Below are positions 48,441 through 60,962 of a stretch of DNA of 64,000 bases, in pieces. Under the pieces are notes generated by a model. It worked only from the letters and a program-made list of their open reading frames with translations, was not told where the DNA came from and searched no databases. Source of the stretch: Hetaerina americana (taxonomy: Eukaryota; Arthropoda; Insecta; Odonata; Calopterygidae); contig JAKTNV010000116.1 of NCBI GenBank assembly GCA_022747635.1, positions 520,001 to 584,000 on the forward strand, written 5' to 3'. A program made the position numbers and the translations under genes. Position 1 is the stretch's first letter; every line of letters begins with the position of its first letter.

Positions 48441-51030
48441 GGTCGGTCGGCAGTATATGTTTGCCCCTTCTAAGGGAGAAGCCTTTCAGGCGGCATGCGA
48501 ATGTTTTTTTTTTCCTTTGCTGTCTCTCGCGACTCTCTGGAGAGTAGGCAAGGGGAGTAGGCGGCATAAATATCTCACGTTTTTCAGGGAATGGCCGTAA
48601 TATACCCTCCCGGGTGGATAGGTATAAACACTGCTGATGACAGTAGCGATGGAAGTAGTTGTGTCCAGATCCACTCACGAGCCAGCCCGCAACATACATC
48701 CATTTCTACCGTTTCGGATCCAACGTTCAAAGAGAACATGTTTTATCACACACGGGGTGAAAATTAGTCAATGCACACATTTCCTATTTTAAAGTGTGGG
48801 CATAAAAGTATATTCATTACGTTTTTGAATATATTGTAAACATCTTGGACTTCTATGTAAATATTCATTAGGAGTTAATTTACTCATTTTAATTAATACT
48901 TCCTCAATTGTAATAAATATTAATAAGATACATTCTAGTTTACCTTACCGAAATAACTGTTTTTTTTTCGGAGCGGATTTTTCAGCTAGCTACTTACCTA
49001 AAGAAAGAGGCTATAATCTCTACTAAGCTTTAAGATCATTTTTAACTCCGGGGTTTTTTCTTTAATGTCCACCTCATAATTTTGATACTTCTAGCAGAAA
49101 GGGAGTCGGAAGTTTTTGAAAAGGCTTTTCCAGCTTCTATAGAAGTTTTATTGGCTTCCGCATCCTATGCGTCGTTTATTCTTTGGGTGATCCTCTGCCG
49201 CGACATGCGGTTTATTATGTCCGCAAGCTGGCCGCTTAATAGTGCATCCTGACACTTCAGAGCCTCGTGACACCAGGAGGAATTCCAAAGTTGAAATGAA
49301 TATATCTACAATTGGGTGGCTTACGAATAGTAATGATGCATGTGAATAAACCAGAATAACCACTGAAGTTCCGTAGAAAAACCCACCGAATAAACTGTCA
49401 AGTTTCTTCATTTTCAGCGACAATTCCTTACTCACAAATTGATACTTAGTGTACAGTCAGTAATATTTGAAAATAATCCAGAAAATTCATTTTTCTTTGA
49501 ATTTAAGTTGGTTTCGGTTTGCGCAGTGAACTCAATCCACAGCGGGCAGGGTTGAGGCTGAAGGCATGGGATTCCGTTTGTTCTTCCCTGTTCGATTGGG
49601 AAATTGAAGTACCAGGGGAAATTTTACGGGGAATGGAGAAATACGCCGATATCACGTTTTACAGTTATAGAAGTGAAGCTTCCGATTAAAAATAACTCGA
49701 GATAGCCTTTCAGTGCAGATATGAAAGCCCCCGTGCAATCCCTCGAATTCCATTTATGTCATTCAAATACATTATGTATATCTATAAATCGTAAAAACGG
49801 TTTTGGCATGAGTCCCCTTGCCAAGGAGACAAAAGAGGGCGGCAGATCTTTACACTGAGATGGATTCACCAGTGGTTTCCCCACGGGTGGGTCCATCTCT
49901 GTGTTCCATTTCAGGGGGATGACGACGTGATTCCAATCCCTTCTTTCCTATCCTCCAACTCTTCGGCCTTTTTTCTTCTGGCCTGTCTCGTCCCAACACA
50001 AACCCCCTCCTCCTCCCCCTTCTACGTTCCCTCCTCGCCCCCCCCTCCCCCCGTCGCCACTCGAAATCCCTCACGTCCGGCCCCCGCCGCGGGCAATGGC
50101 GGGACGGGAATACTAATACACGACTGATTGGAATGCCATTTCTTCCTCCTCCCGTTCCTGACGTCGTCCACCCCCGCGCCCTCCCTCCTTCCAGCCACCC
50201 ACCACCCTTCCCTCTCACCCGCCGATACTCACTCCCCCGCCCTGTGCCCCCCACGGGCCCCTCATGACGATCCGTAACTCTCTCTCTCTCCGATGGCACA
50301 GCCGAGCTGAGTTTCTTCATTCAAAATCACGCGGGCGCCCAACCAATCCGTCCTCGAACAGTTTCATTCAGTGGCGTAGCTATTTTTCCGACCTCGGGGG
50401 AGCGACAAAAATATAAATTGAGAAACCCCGCTCCCCCTCTTTTATAAAGTTATGGAGGTTACCTAAAAACTTAATGAATTTAGTAAATTAAAAAAGTAGC
50501 TGTTTTACCAAAGGATAACTGAAAATACGTGGATGTAAAGCAATTCTGCTAAACCATAAGGAATTAATTACTATGAGTGCACAGGTATATATATAAATTG
50601 TGTTAAGAGATAAGGGAATCGGACCGCTCGCATTGCATCGGACCCCTCGTTATTGTGCCTCTTAGTTAAACAGCCGTGTCCAATTTTAATCACGGGGGCC
50701 ATCCGACCTTTGGGTTTAACTCATGTCCATTCGCCATCCGTATAATATGTTGCATCTCTTTAAACTGGCTTCAATGCATCCAAAGTTGTTTTTTTAGTTT
50801 TAAATCCATATTTAAGGTAAAATCTTTTTCGAAGTTGTTTTAATCGTGTTTTATGATGCTGGAATGAATTTAAAAAATAAATTTCTTGAATAATTTCAAT
50901 TTTATTATTTTATGTATAATGCCGAATGCCACTTGATGCAATTCGAGCGTGTCGCTGGCGCGGAGGGAATAATTTGAGCTCTCACTGAAACATTGGGCGA
51001 GACCTCGACGAGAGGACATTAACTAATTAT
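48441..51030. other. Non-coding stretch with one C-rich island
   Basis: A C/T-rich island at about 49925-50240 shows CCTCCTCC and CCCCCTCCCC runs. The remainder is AT-rich, with no gene supported. Confidence 0.35.
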
Positions 51031-51133
51031 GGGAAGTAACTTGCTAAACGTAATAACTTAGGTTAAGGGAAATTAACTTCTTAAGGGAAATAACTTGCTA
51101 AACGTAATAACTAGGGTTAAGGGAAATTAACTG
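51031..51133. repeat. Two-copy tandem repeat, period about 54 bases
   Basis: The unit beginning GGGAAGTAACTTGCTAAACG at 51031 is repeated at 51085 with few differences. A shorter GGGAAATTAAC/GGGAAATAAC sub-repeat lies inside each unit. Confidence 0.7.
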
Positions 51134-54100
51134 CTGGACAGAGTTATATCGCGCACGCCAATTCAAACTTTTCGAAAACATAAATATGAGAGAGATGCTG
51201 GCTGGCCTCATCTGACGCCCCCGTGTCGTCTGGCCTGGTGTGTCCAGCGGGACTCTTTTATGTCCATCTAGTCTCTCATCATTGGCATTCATACAGCTCG
51301 TTCAACATTCCCAGTTTGAGGAAGGTGGGCCGGATAACTGTCACGTACAATCGAAAAAAAATGGGAGGACCATTTAAATTCCCCATGAATCATTCACTTG
51401 GCATTTGGCAAAGATGGCGCCAGAATCGTACCCTGACATCTGTTTAAAAGGTTTGATTTGGAGACGACTCTTTCCAGATGTTGCCAATATCGGATGCATC
51501 TTTTTTTCCAATTCGCGAAAACCTTTCGAAGAGGGTATTTTCTGATGAACTCCTCGTTGACGTGATGCTGGAAATCTAAGCAGACGCAAAGTGATACATT
51601 AAAATCATAGATTTAGTCCTGCAATAATTTACTCCAACAATAAGTATTCATTTGATATTAACTAAGAGCAATTGATAACGGTTTTGATAACTATACTGAG
51701 CCCCGCATGTTGGATAAAATTTAAGAATTTCCATTAAGGGTGTAACTTTATTTGTCCAAAGTTACTTACCGCTCACATACGTATAAAGTTTTTAAAAAAT
51801 CCATCCGTGTTTTTTCGATTTTTGTACAATCCCACGAGAGTTTCCCACGTTGATGTACGTACAGCGTATTCTGCCGGACTTAACTGTTTTTTGTGGCTTC
51901 CTTGGTCGAAGTTGACGCAAATGAAAATAAGCATCTTGTGGCAGATACCGGAATTCGAGGGAATCATTAAAGTGAATTACACGTGGGATTCTCATTGGCC
52001 AAAGTTTTTAGTCCTCGTTGGTCGTTCGGCTAATTTTCTTGGATTGAATTGCTTTCATGGAATCCAATCTCGTTTTTCTGGAGCGAAAAATTTTAAAACC
52101 ATCCCGACTTTAAATGGGAGTATTATTTCTTAATACGTTCGCGGAACTCTTCTGGTAACAAGTAACACCGCTAATGACGTCCTTGCTTCGTCAAAATAAA
52201 TCTGACCTTCCCATTGGTAATTGAGGCTTCAGGATTCGTGGAGAAAACTAAAATTGTGAGATTGCATGCGAAAGACATTTTTTGAGCTATCTTTAGCCTT
52301 TACTTTAGTCCCACACACTTTATATCATAAACCGTTTCAAAAATATGGAAATTCAAAATTATTGGTGCCATTCTATTGGACAATACCGGAGTACAGTGGG
52401 AGTCAAGCGGGTGCGCCTCAAAATATCGAGATAATAAACATAAATTAGATCTGGAACGCATTATTTAGTATATTTAATTAATACTGGTGCTTCAAAGTTG
52501 GCAGGATTCTTTATCGCTAAGTTAATTCAACTGGGTGGAAAGAGTAAAAAATACTTCACGGTTATGAATAATACAATGGACGAAGGATCTAATGCTCTAG
52601 AAGTATATTCCCAAAAGCAGTAAATCTTAGGCCAGAATGCAGTAGGAAAATACACCTATGGTCTTGGATCCAGAAGTTAGCCGAAGGAATTAATTACAAC
52701 GGTGAAAGTATTAATTTTATTCCTGGAGATATAGAGTGTGATATATTTATCGATTAGGAGTTGGATAAATTCTCAAAAATCGTAAATGGACATCCACCAA
52801 ACGCAAAATTCTTCAAGATCTTTTATTTGTTCGTGTTTACGATGAGCGTAGGTGTCAGGACGGGAATACTCTCCGCATTAAGTTGTTGGATTCACTGATT
52901 AAGTTATTAATTAGCTCTATTAAATCTTGTTCCAAAATATTAGGTTAATTCTGTAGAAAAGTTTCATTGTGTCATACTTTCGTATTTGTATCATTGTCTT
53001 CAATTATGCATCGTCATTCTGAATGACCAGTGACCACCGATTTTTGTGACGTGAATCGATGTTTTAGGAAACTACTTATGCCTTAAAAATGTGACCGAGT
53101 CTCTCATTACATATATCATGCGTTTTCTGATGGTCTCATATCCCTCCTGAAATGCTTTCTTGGCCATCGTTTCTGCCAATCCTTTTCTTGCCTTTCCAGA
53201 GATGTTCTCTTGTGGGGAGCACATTTTTTTGGCCGAGGACCTTCGTATTGCGATCGGCATATTTTTTTCGTTTTAATTCGTGAGCGTTTGTTTGCGTATG
53301 TTTTTCGAGTCATATGCCGTATTTATGAACATGTATTCCATGCCGTTTGCATAGCAGGGGATTTAAAACACCATCAGATAGTTTTGCACATTGCAGAAAT
53401 TGGACTACTTGCATTTAGATTGTCTCTGGGACATTTTTGCCCTCCCATGAAAGTTATCCTCCCGTTCGGAAATATAGACAGCGTAAAAGCATGACAGTGA
53501 TGGGCATCATATAATACATTTGAATAGATATACACTACTGATTTATGCTTTCTCATATATACATTTCAAGCTGTTTTTAGGGGTAGAAATACACGCATCA
53601 CTTCGGCGTAAAATTAATGTTTTGCGGCAGATGAACTTCTCCAAAAGCGGCAATAGAAATTGATTATTGTGACAATGTTTTTTCTCACGTTCAAAATCAA
53701 TTATGTATCTATTTTTACAATTACAACACCGTCACTTTATGAACCAAAGTTATTTATAGTGAAATACCAAAAGAACACTTCATACCTTTTTCGCAAGTGA
53801 ACGATTAAATTAATAGAATGAGTTTAGTTGAGAAGAATGTTTCTAGTTATTTCTGAGTTAATATTTCCCACACAAAAAAGAAAAATTCAAATTAATATTT
53901 TTAGAAGTGTACATTTTATCTTTAATGCCATTTTTTCAAAAAAGTACGTTCCGCAGAGCAGATCGACTGGTATGCAAGAATCATTAACGATAGAAGTACG
54001 CGTGGAATAAGAATTTCCATAGCTATACGTTTCATGATTTCAATATCTATTTTCATGTGAAATCGGGAGCTGTTGGAAATAGTTTATAGTGGGTAACGCT

Positions 54101-56914
54101 CGTATTAATGAAAATCGAATCTCCAATTTAACAATAAATAGGGTTGTTTCATTTTAAGGAGATGGATTCAAACTCACGCATTAAGTCGCATATTTTATTC
54201 TATTAGTCACGTATTTTTCATTCTCAAGGTAAATGTTTAACGAATTGGCCAAATTTTGCGAACTTTTGTGTGCATTTTGTCATTTTCCTCTTTAAAAAAA
54301 ACAATTGTAACCGCTATCACCAGATTTCATCACTCATTGTTTAATAAAAATATTTGTCGTATCATCGTGATATTGGAAAAACTAGTAAAACGCGTTGCAA
54401 ATAAATTTGCGATAGTAAAGTATTTTTCATCATATCGCTCTTATATTATGTAATAGTTACGTTTAGATACATTAAATCAGCATTGATATAAAAAACTGTT
54501 ATGAGCTATAATAAATGTGCCAGTAATTATGATGGAAAACACACAATTATAAATGGAGCATGTGGTTTTGGGGTATGGTGAGGATGATAAAATGCGTTAA
54601 AGCCTTCACGAGGAGCGCTGGTTCGATCGGTTCTTCCTCCGATTCTGGCTCGCTGTTTGTGAATGAATGTTCTCCTCAGTTGACCCCAAAAAGAACTAAA
54701 CACGCGGGATAATCCACGAAATAGAGTAAACCCCAACGCATTCTGGCTCTCAACACCTCACTTTGCCTTCGCCGAAGAAATTGATGAGAAAAGAAAGGAT
54801 CCAATTGGACCAACTAGTAGAAAATGCGAAAATTACAATGAAATCCAATTAGATGAAATCATTAATCGAGCATAAATGCAGGAATACTTAGATAAACTAG
54901 TTCGTGCAAACAAGGTGTTGAAGATTGAAGATCTTCCCAACCTCACCGGACCATTCTTCACCTTCGCCTGAGCTGCTTCAGTTCATCAAGGCAAACGTGA
55001 TAATAATAGAAGCCGTAGGTGAAGGTCTCCCAAGATTTGATCCAAGCTATTCAATAGCCGAAAGAATGCGAACGGTCAGATCTCTCAGAATGATATCGCT
55101 TGCTCTGAGAAAACAACGGTTAATGATGCGCTTCTAGGTCAAAGTAAACGCTCAGAAAGCACTCGGAGGTCAGCAGACCAATGCGTCATTTATTATCCCA
55201 CTCCGCATCATGACCTAATGACATCACTTGCCAGGATTTTAAGTATTTTCCGCAAGAAGTGCTGCGTTTCGCGCGGCGACAAGAACTCAGCTTATATCAT
55301 TACCGGTAACTTATCTAGATGGAGATCCAATTTCTCCGAGTAGGTAAAGACTTACACAGTGCCCTCTCTCCGTGAAAAACTTTCAACGGCGTAATCTCTA
55401 AGCCACCGCAAGGTCGAAAGATAAAAAAAACCCTCAGCTTAGATTCGCTAATGAGATAAGCACAGTAGAATCCGGATCCTTCGAGGATGGATCCAAAAGA
55501 GAGGTCCGTGATAAGATCGATTTGTAACGCCCCCTTGTGCTTTCTCATCGAAGGGAAAAAAGAAGAAGAACGGATGGCGAGACAAAGGATTTTTGAGAGG
55601 CGTGGCAATCCTCCTCTCATTCTCGGTCGCCCGTTGGTCGCATTCTCCTTTTAATACCCGCCAAAAAAACAGGAAGGAAACCTGTTTAACTGATAGAACA
55701 CTGTAAATACTCTCGTGTCCTTCCCAAATACACGAAATAAAAGAATCGTTCGAGGGAACAAAAAAATAATTATCAATAAGAACTCGTTCCGATCGAGCAG
55801 CCTCAAAAGACAAGGACAGCGGTTTACCTATTTTCAAGGACATTCACAAGAGTAAAAAATTCGTTGACCGTACTTCTGTACTTCTCGTCTTGTGAACCTC
55901 CTACTTCTTGTACAAGCATACTGTCTTTCGCCCTCTTTAAATTCCTTCTTCGGTGAAGTTGGCAAGAGAAATGCTTCATCGACTCAAGGGTACACATAAT
56001 TTAATAGCAAATAATTGTACACATTTTTCCCAAAATAATATTTAGCTTTCAGAGCCTGAGTCCAATCCAAGTAAAACATTCCAAGCACTAAAATTCTTCG
56101 CGCATAAAAAACAACTCATAATATATTTATCTCCTGTTGACACGATGGTATACTATGATTCAGAACTGATAGGCATGCAGTGTCATTATAATATAAGTGG
56201 TTCGAAAAAAACATTCTCCATGCCCACTCTTCATTATGGTGAGGCAATACAGAATAAAAATCGTTTTGTAATTCAACAGACTTGATATATCCCTCGACAT
56301 ACAACACATCGCATCGCACGGATTCGATATTACACGTTTAATAGTTGGTGAATCTCCAGCAAAATCTTAATAACAGGGTCTAGAAAAGCTGTAGCGACCA
56401 CGGGTAGCATCGAGAGAGGCAAGGCGCCATGGTAATAGCAAGGTATTCACATGACTCCGGAGCAACTCTTGGGCCGGCCGCTATAACTCATCTCGAGTCC
56501 GATCAGCAATACCGTAGCTGGAAATCATCGCTAGAAATAGGGTGCAGTTACACAGCGGCGGAGGGCTAACTACAGGTGGCGGGAGCAAGGAAACATTTCA
56601 GCGCTTTCAGATGTCAAGAGGGAAAAAATACGGAGGAGACCGCTGGCTTTCGAGTAAACTTCGCAGCACGATGGAGGTGACCCTGGTGAAAATAAGTGGG
56701 TGTGAAAATAGCAGAGGTCAACGGAATTAGAGAATCCTTTCCTAGACGATTTGTAACTGGCGAGAAATGTTAAATAATGCTCTTTATCCCTGATATCCCT
56801 GCCAAGTACTCGGAATAAAGCGCGTGCGCAAGGGTTTGAGAGGGAAAATTTCGATCTCTGAGGGCTGGAAACATTGGATTAGATTTAATTAGAAATTCCA
56901 CGTTATTTCTACAT
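51134..56914. other. AT-rich non-coding stretch
   Basis: No supported gene. A 70-codon open frame at 54925-55137 is less biased in composition than most, but shows no domain or splice context I can defend. Confidence 0.35.
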
Positions 56915-56931
56915 ATACATCTGCATCAATA

Positions 56932-56965
56932 CCCAGCGATCCACCAAAAAGGTGTGTGGCAGGGG
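56932..56965 (-). other. Diverged LINE 3' hairpin
   Basis: On the minus strand CCCTGCCACACACC, TTTTT, GGTGG and CGCTGGGTATT align with the CR1-like hairpin. The inner stem is ACC/GGT in place of GCC/GGC, a compensatory pair change. A tail-like ATGCAGATGTATATG lies next to it (56927-56913). Confidence 0.5.
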
Positions 56966-57181
56966 GTGCAGCACCAGGAGGAAACGGTAAAGGATGAGAG
57001 GGTAAGGGTTTTTCAAATGGAAGGGGAAAGGTGGGGGGAACCTGCAAAAATAATTTATAAATATACTAGTGTAACCATGCGCAGTCGCTACCTTGTAGGT
57101 TAATACCTATTATTTCGAGCCGACTAGTGGGGGATTTCGATTACAAGCATTCTGGTCTCTTAATGTTCTTGGAAAAAATCA

Positions 57182-57700
57182 TCATTTAAACCTGTCGGTC
57201 TTGCAGTCTATCTCTCTAATCTTATATTCGTGATCCCTCCGGCCATAATACGTTGGGGTTCGTATTATGTTCTTGATGTCATCGGAAAAGGACCCATCTT
57301 TATATGTTTTTAATAAGTTTAATCTATATTGTAAACGCCGCTGTGTAAGGGAATCCCAGCCTAAATTTTCTAGCAAAGTAGTTACGCTACTGCGTTGGTC
57401 ATAACAATTTTTGACAAATCTAGCCCCCATCCGCTGAACTCGATCTAATTCCGAAATTAAATTTATCTCTTGAGGATCCCATATACTGGCAGCATACTCT
57501 AGGTGGGGCCTGACTAGGGCAAGAAAACATCGTTCCTTCACTTTTTCGTCAAATTTACTCAGCACTCTTTTTACAAATCCCAATTTTTTATTAGCACGAC
57601 CGCATATTTCTCGTATGTGCTTTCCCCAGGACAGATTATGAGTAATTGTTACACCCAAGCATTTAAAGGAATCTACCCTCGCGATTTCTGTTTGCTTCAC
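57182..57700 (-). pseudogene. LINE ORF2, RT C-terminal block
   Basis: Shows the CR1/jockey-type end of ORF2: FKCLGVTITHNLSWG, CFLALVRPHLEYAASIWD and VQRMGARFVKNCYD, then the basic tail. It follows 57708-58288 after a frameshift near 57700-57750. Its residues are clearly diverged from the 9.5 kb LINE, so it is a different subfamily. Confidence 0.85.
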
Positions 57701-57707
57701 TTTGTAA

Positions 57708-58288
57708 CTAAATGGGAGGGAAATACTCCTTACCCAAAAATGTATTGCTACGCATTTTTTTCAAATTTAATTCCAATTGCCATGTATCGCACCAAGTCTG
57801 AATTGCATTTAGGTCGTTAGCTAACGCGACTCTGTCTTCGCGACTTCGAATGTCCCCAGAAATAACCGCATCGCCAGCAAAGAGACAGAGCCTACTATTA
57901 ACTACGGTACCGAGGTCATTTATGTAAATAAGAAACAAGAGGGGGCCTATGACAGTTCCCTGTGGTACACCCGACGCCACGTTGACAGTATCGGATGATA
58001 CACCGTCCAGGACGACTGTTTGAACGCGATTTCTTAAAAATTGTCTAATCCAGCATATAATACTCCCGTGTATTCCATAAGTTTCCAACTTCGCGAGTAA
58101 CAGTAAATATGAGGGACTTTATCAAAAGCTTTTTTTTAAATCTAGGAATATCGCATCAACTGGAATATTACTTTCCCCGGAATGCATTATATCATGAAAA
58201 AAGAGTGCGAATTGAGTTTCGCAGGATCTACCTTTACCCAACCCGTGTTGGTTATTGATCAATAAATCTTGGCTATCGAGGTACCTAG
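57708..58288 (-). pseudogene. LINE ORF2, RT palm with mutated active site
   Basis: Begins at the right edge of the host (TRYLDSQDLL), then INNQHGLGKGRSCETQ, VDAIFLDL (motif A region), SGVPQGTVIGPLLFLI (motif B) and LFAGDAV where active copies have FADD. One of the two catalytic aspartates is replaced by Gly. A short disruption near 58130 separates motif A from the downstream frame. Confidence 0.85.
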
Positions 58289-58293
58289 TCATT
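58289..58293 (+). repeat. Target-site duplication, left copy (TCATT)
   Basis: Five-base TCATT flanks the nested plus-strand LINE and recurs at 60986-60990. Confidence 0.6.
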
Positions 58294-58966
58294 CTGGTCC
58301 TACGTTAGGGAAATGCAGGGTAAACGTCCAACTGTTCATTCTTTGAAAACGAAAAATGGAGATATCATTACAGATAGCGTGAAAAAGGTAAATATTTTAA
58401 ACTATTTTTTCCAGAGCATCTACAATAAAAACACAAACGCAACAAACAATCATCCACACCCACCCAAGGAACACATGAGCGATCTCACACTGACCAAGCA
58501 GGGAATAGTACATCTGCTCCGTAGTATCAAAGCAAACAAGTCACCTGGTCCGGAAGAAATACCTGCTAGAATATTAACGAAATTAGCTGAAGACATTGCC
58601 CCGTTTTTACATATTGTTTTTCTAAAATCGATAGAAGAAGGCTCAGTGCCTCGCGACCGAAAGCTAGCCCATATAACTCCCATCTATATAGGCGGCGATA
58701 GGGATAAACCAACCAATTACCGACCCATTTCCTTAACATCGATCTCTTGTAAAATATTGGATCACATTATTGTCACTAACATTATGAGATTTCTTGATGG
58801 TAGGAAAATACTAATCCACAACCAGCACGGATTTAGGAAAAGCAGATCTTGCGAAACACAACTTGGTCTCTTCATTCACGATATACTTAGATCGGGAGAA
58901 AACAACACAAGTCGATGCAGTATTCCTGGAATTCAAAAAAGCCTTCGACAAAGTCCCACACAATAA
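58294..58966 (+). pseudogene. LINE ORF2, RT fingers
   Basis: Open from the truncation point. Motifs are NKSPGPEEIPARIL, NYRPISLTSISCKILDHI and QHGFRKSRSCETQLGLF. After about 58905 the true frame shifts by one and this frame becomes meaningless until its stop at 58966. Confidence 0.85.
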
Positions 58967-59939
58967 ACTGTTACATAAACTTAAATACTATGGAATTAAT
59001 GAGAAAATAATTAATTGGACGAGAGACTTCTTGTGAAATCGCAAACAAATAGTGGTCATAGATGGGCTGTGGTCAACGGATAGAGATGTAACTTCGGGCG
59101 TCCCCCAGGGAAGTGTAATAGGGCCTCTTCTGTTCTTAATACACATTAATGACTTAAGCACACACGTTGGTAGCAATCTGAGGTTATTTGCTGACGACAC
59201 GGTGGTATACAGGGAAATAAGGAGCCAACTAGATCGCGAGCCACTCTCTAGAGACTTAGATAATATCTCGGAATGGTACAATAAATGGGGATTAACACTT
59301 AATATAGATAAATGCGCAGTTTTGAAATTTTGGAACAAAGGAAGCGACGAACAGGATATGAATTACAAAATAGAGGGTTCAGTACTGACTACGGCCGATC
59401 AATTTAAATATTTGGGGGTTGTTCCAACACCACGCCTTTCATGGGGAGCACATATCAGGACAATATGCGGATCAGCTTTAAAGAAACTTGGCTTCATAAA
59501 ACGGGTGGTGGGGAAATGTTATGAGAAAGTTAAAGAGAGGTGTTATTATGCTCTAGTTAGACCTCATTTGGAATATGCCGCAAGTATTTGGGATCCTTGG
59601 GAGAAAATTTGGCAAAAAGAATTAGATAAAGTACAGAGAAAATCCGCTAGATTTGTTAAAAATTGTTATGATAAGAACACAAGTGTGACAGGTCTCTTAG
59701 GGGATTTAGGCTGGGAACCACTTGAAGTACGGAGAGAACAAGCGAGGGTTAGACTTTTAGATAGGTTCCGAACAAACGAGTTTAACTATGACACTGAAGG
59801 AATTCTAATGGCCCCACACTACTTAGGTAGATCAGACCACACAGAGAAAATAAGGGAGATAGATTCCAGTACAGATAGATACAAATACTCATTCTTTCCC
59901 CGAACAATTAGAAATCAAAATAGTAAGAAACCAAAGTAA
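58905..59939 (+). pseudogene. LINE ORF2, RT palm to C-terminus
   Basis: In the shifted frame it reads VDAVFLEFKKAFDKVPH (motif A), a TGA stop at 59034-59036, then TSGVPQGSVIGPLLFLI (motif B), RLFADDTVVY (motif C, both Asp present), the CR1/jockey C-terminal block (CYYALVRPHLEYAA, VQRKSARFVKNCYD) and a natural stop at 59937-59939. It is one stop and one frameshift away from an open RT palm. Confidence 0.85.
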
Positions 59940-59966
59940 CTTTAGAAATATTGAAAACATTGAATG

Positions 59967-59968
59967 TA
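59967..59968 (+). repeat. TA target-site duplication, left
   Basis: TA directly before the mariner inverted repeat, duplicated at 60722-60723. The related fragment at 22.24 kb has a single TA at this place (ATTTACAAGTCGG). Confidence 0.8.
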
Positions 59969-60001
59969 CGAGGGTCATCCGGAAAGTAGTACCCGTTCGT
60001 G
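59969..60001 (+). repeat. Mariner terminal inverted repeat, left
   Basis: 33 bases, exact reverse complement of 60689-60721. Confidence 0.9.
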
Positions 60002-60067
60002 AAATAAAGACACAAAAGTAAATATTAACAAACATAAAAAATTTTATTTGAAAGAGGATACTTTAAA

Positions 60068-60190
60068 CTACTTCTCAACATAATCTCCAAGCAAATTAAG
60101 GCATTTGTCATAACGTGTGACAAGTTTCTGTATTCCTGCTGCATAGTCCTTCGCCGCCAGCTCATTGAGATACGCGAGGGACCCATCTTG
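60068..60190 (-). pseudogene. Mariner transposase C-terminal remnant
   Basis: Reads LNELAAKDYAAGIQKLVTRY and then DKCLNLLGDYVEK before a stop, the typical end of a mariner transposase. It lies one frame away from the N-terminal piece, so the internal deletion also shifted the frame. Confidence 0.75.
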
Positions 60191-60569
60191 CACAAATTTT
60201 TGCATAATGCAGATGGTGTTTAACAATTTCATGAACAATTGTTCGAGAAACATTGGGAAAATGCTCACAGATGTCATCAATTGTGACGCGCCGATCGTTC
60301 CTCACGAATTCGTCAACTGAGCTCACCAGTTGGTCTGTAATGACAGACGGTCTCCCCGAACGCTCATCGTCGTGTGTGTTCCCCCTCCCCATGTTGAAGT
60401 TGCGACACCACTGCCGAACAGACGACTCGTCCATTACATTGTCTCCATACACCTCCTTTAATTGGCGATGAATATCACATGGGCGAACGTTTCTTGCATT
60501 GAGGAATTTAATCACTGCCCTCACTTCACAACTGGCGGCGTTCTCAATTTTTTTAAACATTGTAAACAA
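60162..60569 (-). pseudogene. Mariner transposase N-terminal DNA-binding domain
   Basis: 135 codons starting at ATG 60569. The first helix-turn-helix region (AVIKFLNARNVRPCDIHRQL), then SSVRQWCRNFNMGR, the linker DDERSGRPSVI, and a second helix-turn-helix (TIDDICEHFPNVSRTIVHEI) end at the ARWVPR motif. No catalytic Asp blocks follow. It might still bind the inverted repeats if expressed; that is inference. Confidence 0.85.
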
Positions 60570-60688
60570 TCACAGAAACAACACAGGCAATGCTAGCGTC
60601 ACGCAACTTGGCTCAGAGAAGGCAGACAAGCCACTGAAGCTATCTGACCTCGTTCAGCGGCTACTCGCGTCGTCAGCACTTCATGCGG

Positions 60689-60721
60689 CACGAACGGGTA
60701 CTACTTTCCGGATGACCCTCG
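60689..60721 (-). repeat. Mariner terminal inverted repeat, right
   Basis: 33 bases, exact reverse complement of 59969-60001, followed by TA at 60722-60723. Confidence 0.9.
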
Positions 60722-60929
60722 TACAAGTTGGAAGAAAATTAAACATTGCAAAGCTGTTAGGTATACTATTAGGTGCATGTGTATGTTAGATGTAGATTGA
60801 GTGTTTGCATGTGTGGGGTGTAAGTGTTCTTGCATGAATGTATGCCATATTTTTTTGTGGATGTATGAATTTGTGGTTCTAGGATGCGGTTTTTTTTCTT
60901 TTCTAAATTGCGGGTGGTGTCCTAACACT

Positions 60930-60962
60930 CCCCGCCACACGCCCTTGCGGCGGCTTGCGGGG
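60930..60962 (+). other. LINE 3'-terminal hairpin (nested plus-strand copy)
   Basis: CCCCGC (60930-60935) pairs with GCGGGG (60957-60962). The tail GTAGATGTAGATGTA follows at 60970. Confidence 0.65.

Larger units (their letters stand above)
59969..60721 (-). mobile_element. Internally deleted mariner element
   Basis: A 753-base DNA transposon with perfect 33-base terminal inverted repeats (59969-60001 and 60689-60721, beginning CGAGGGTCATCCGG) and a TA duplication. Mariner normally spans about 1.3 kb with a transposase of about 345 residues. Here the N-terminal DNA-binding part and the last about 40 residues remain, while the central DDE/D catalytic part is missing. It could move only with transposase made elsewhere. 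Perfect inverted repeats suggest a recent insertion. Confidence 0.9.

Noticed and set aside
54925..55137. Possible small exon or gene of 70 codons
   Set aside because: Composition is acceptable, but there is no domain, no clear start context and no supporting splice sites.
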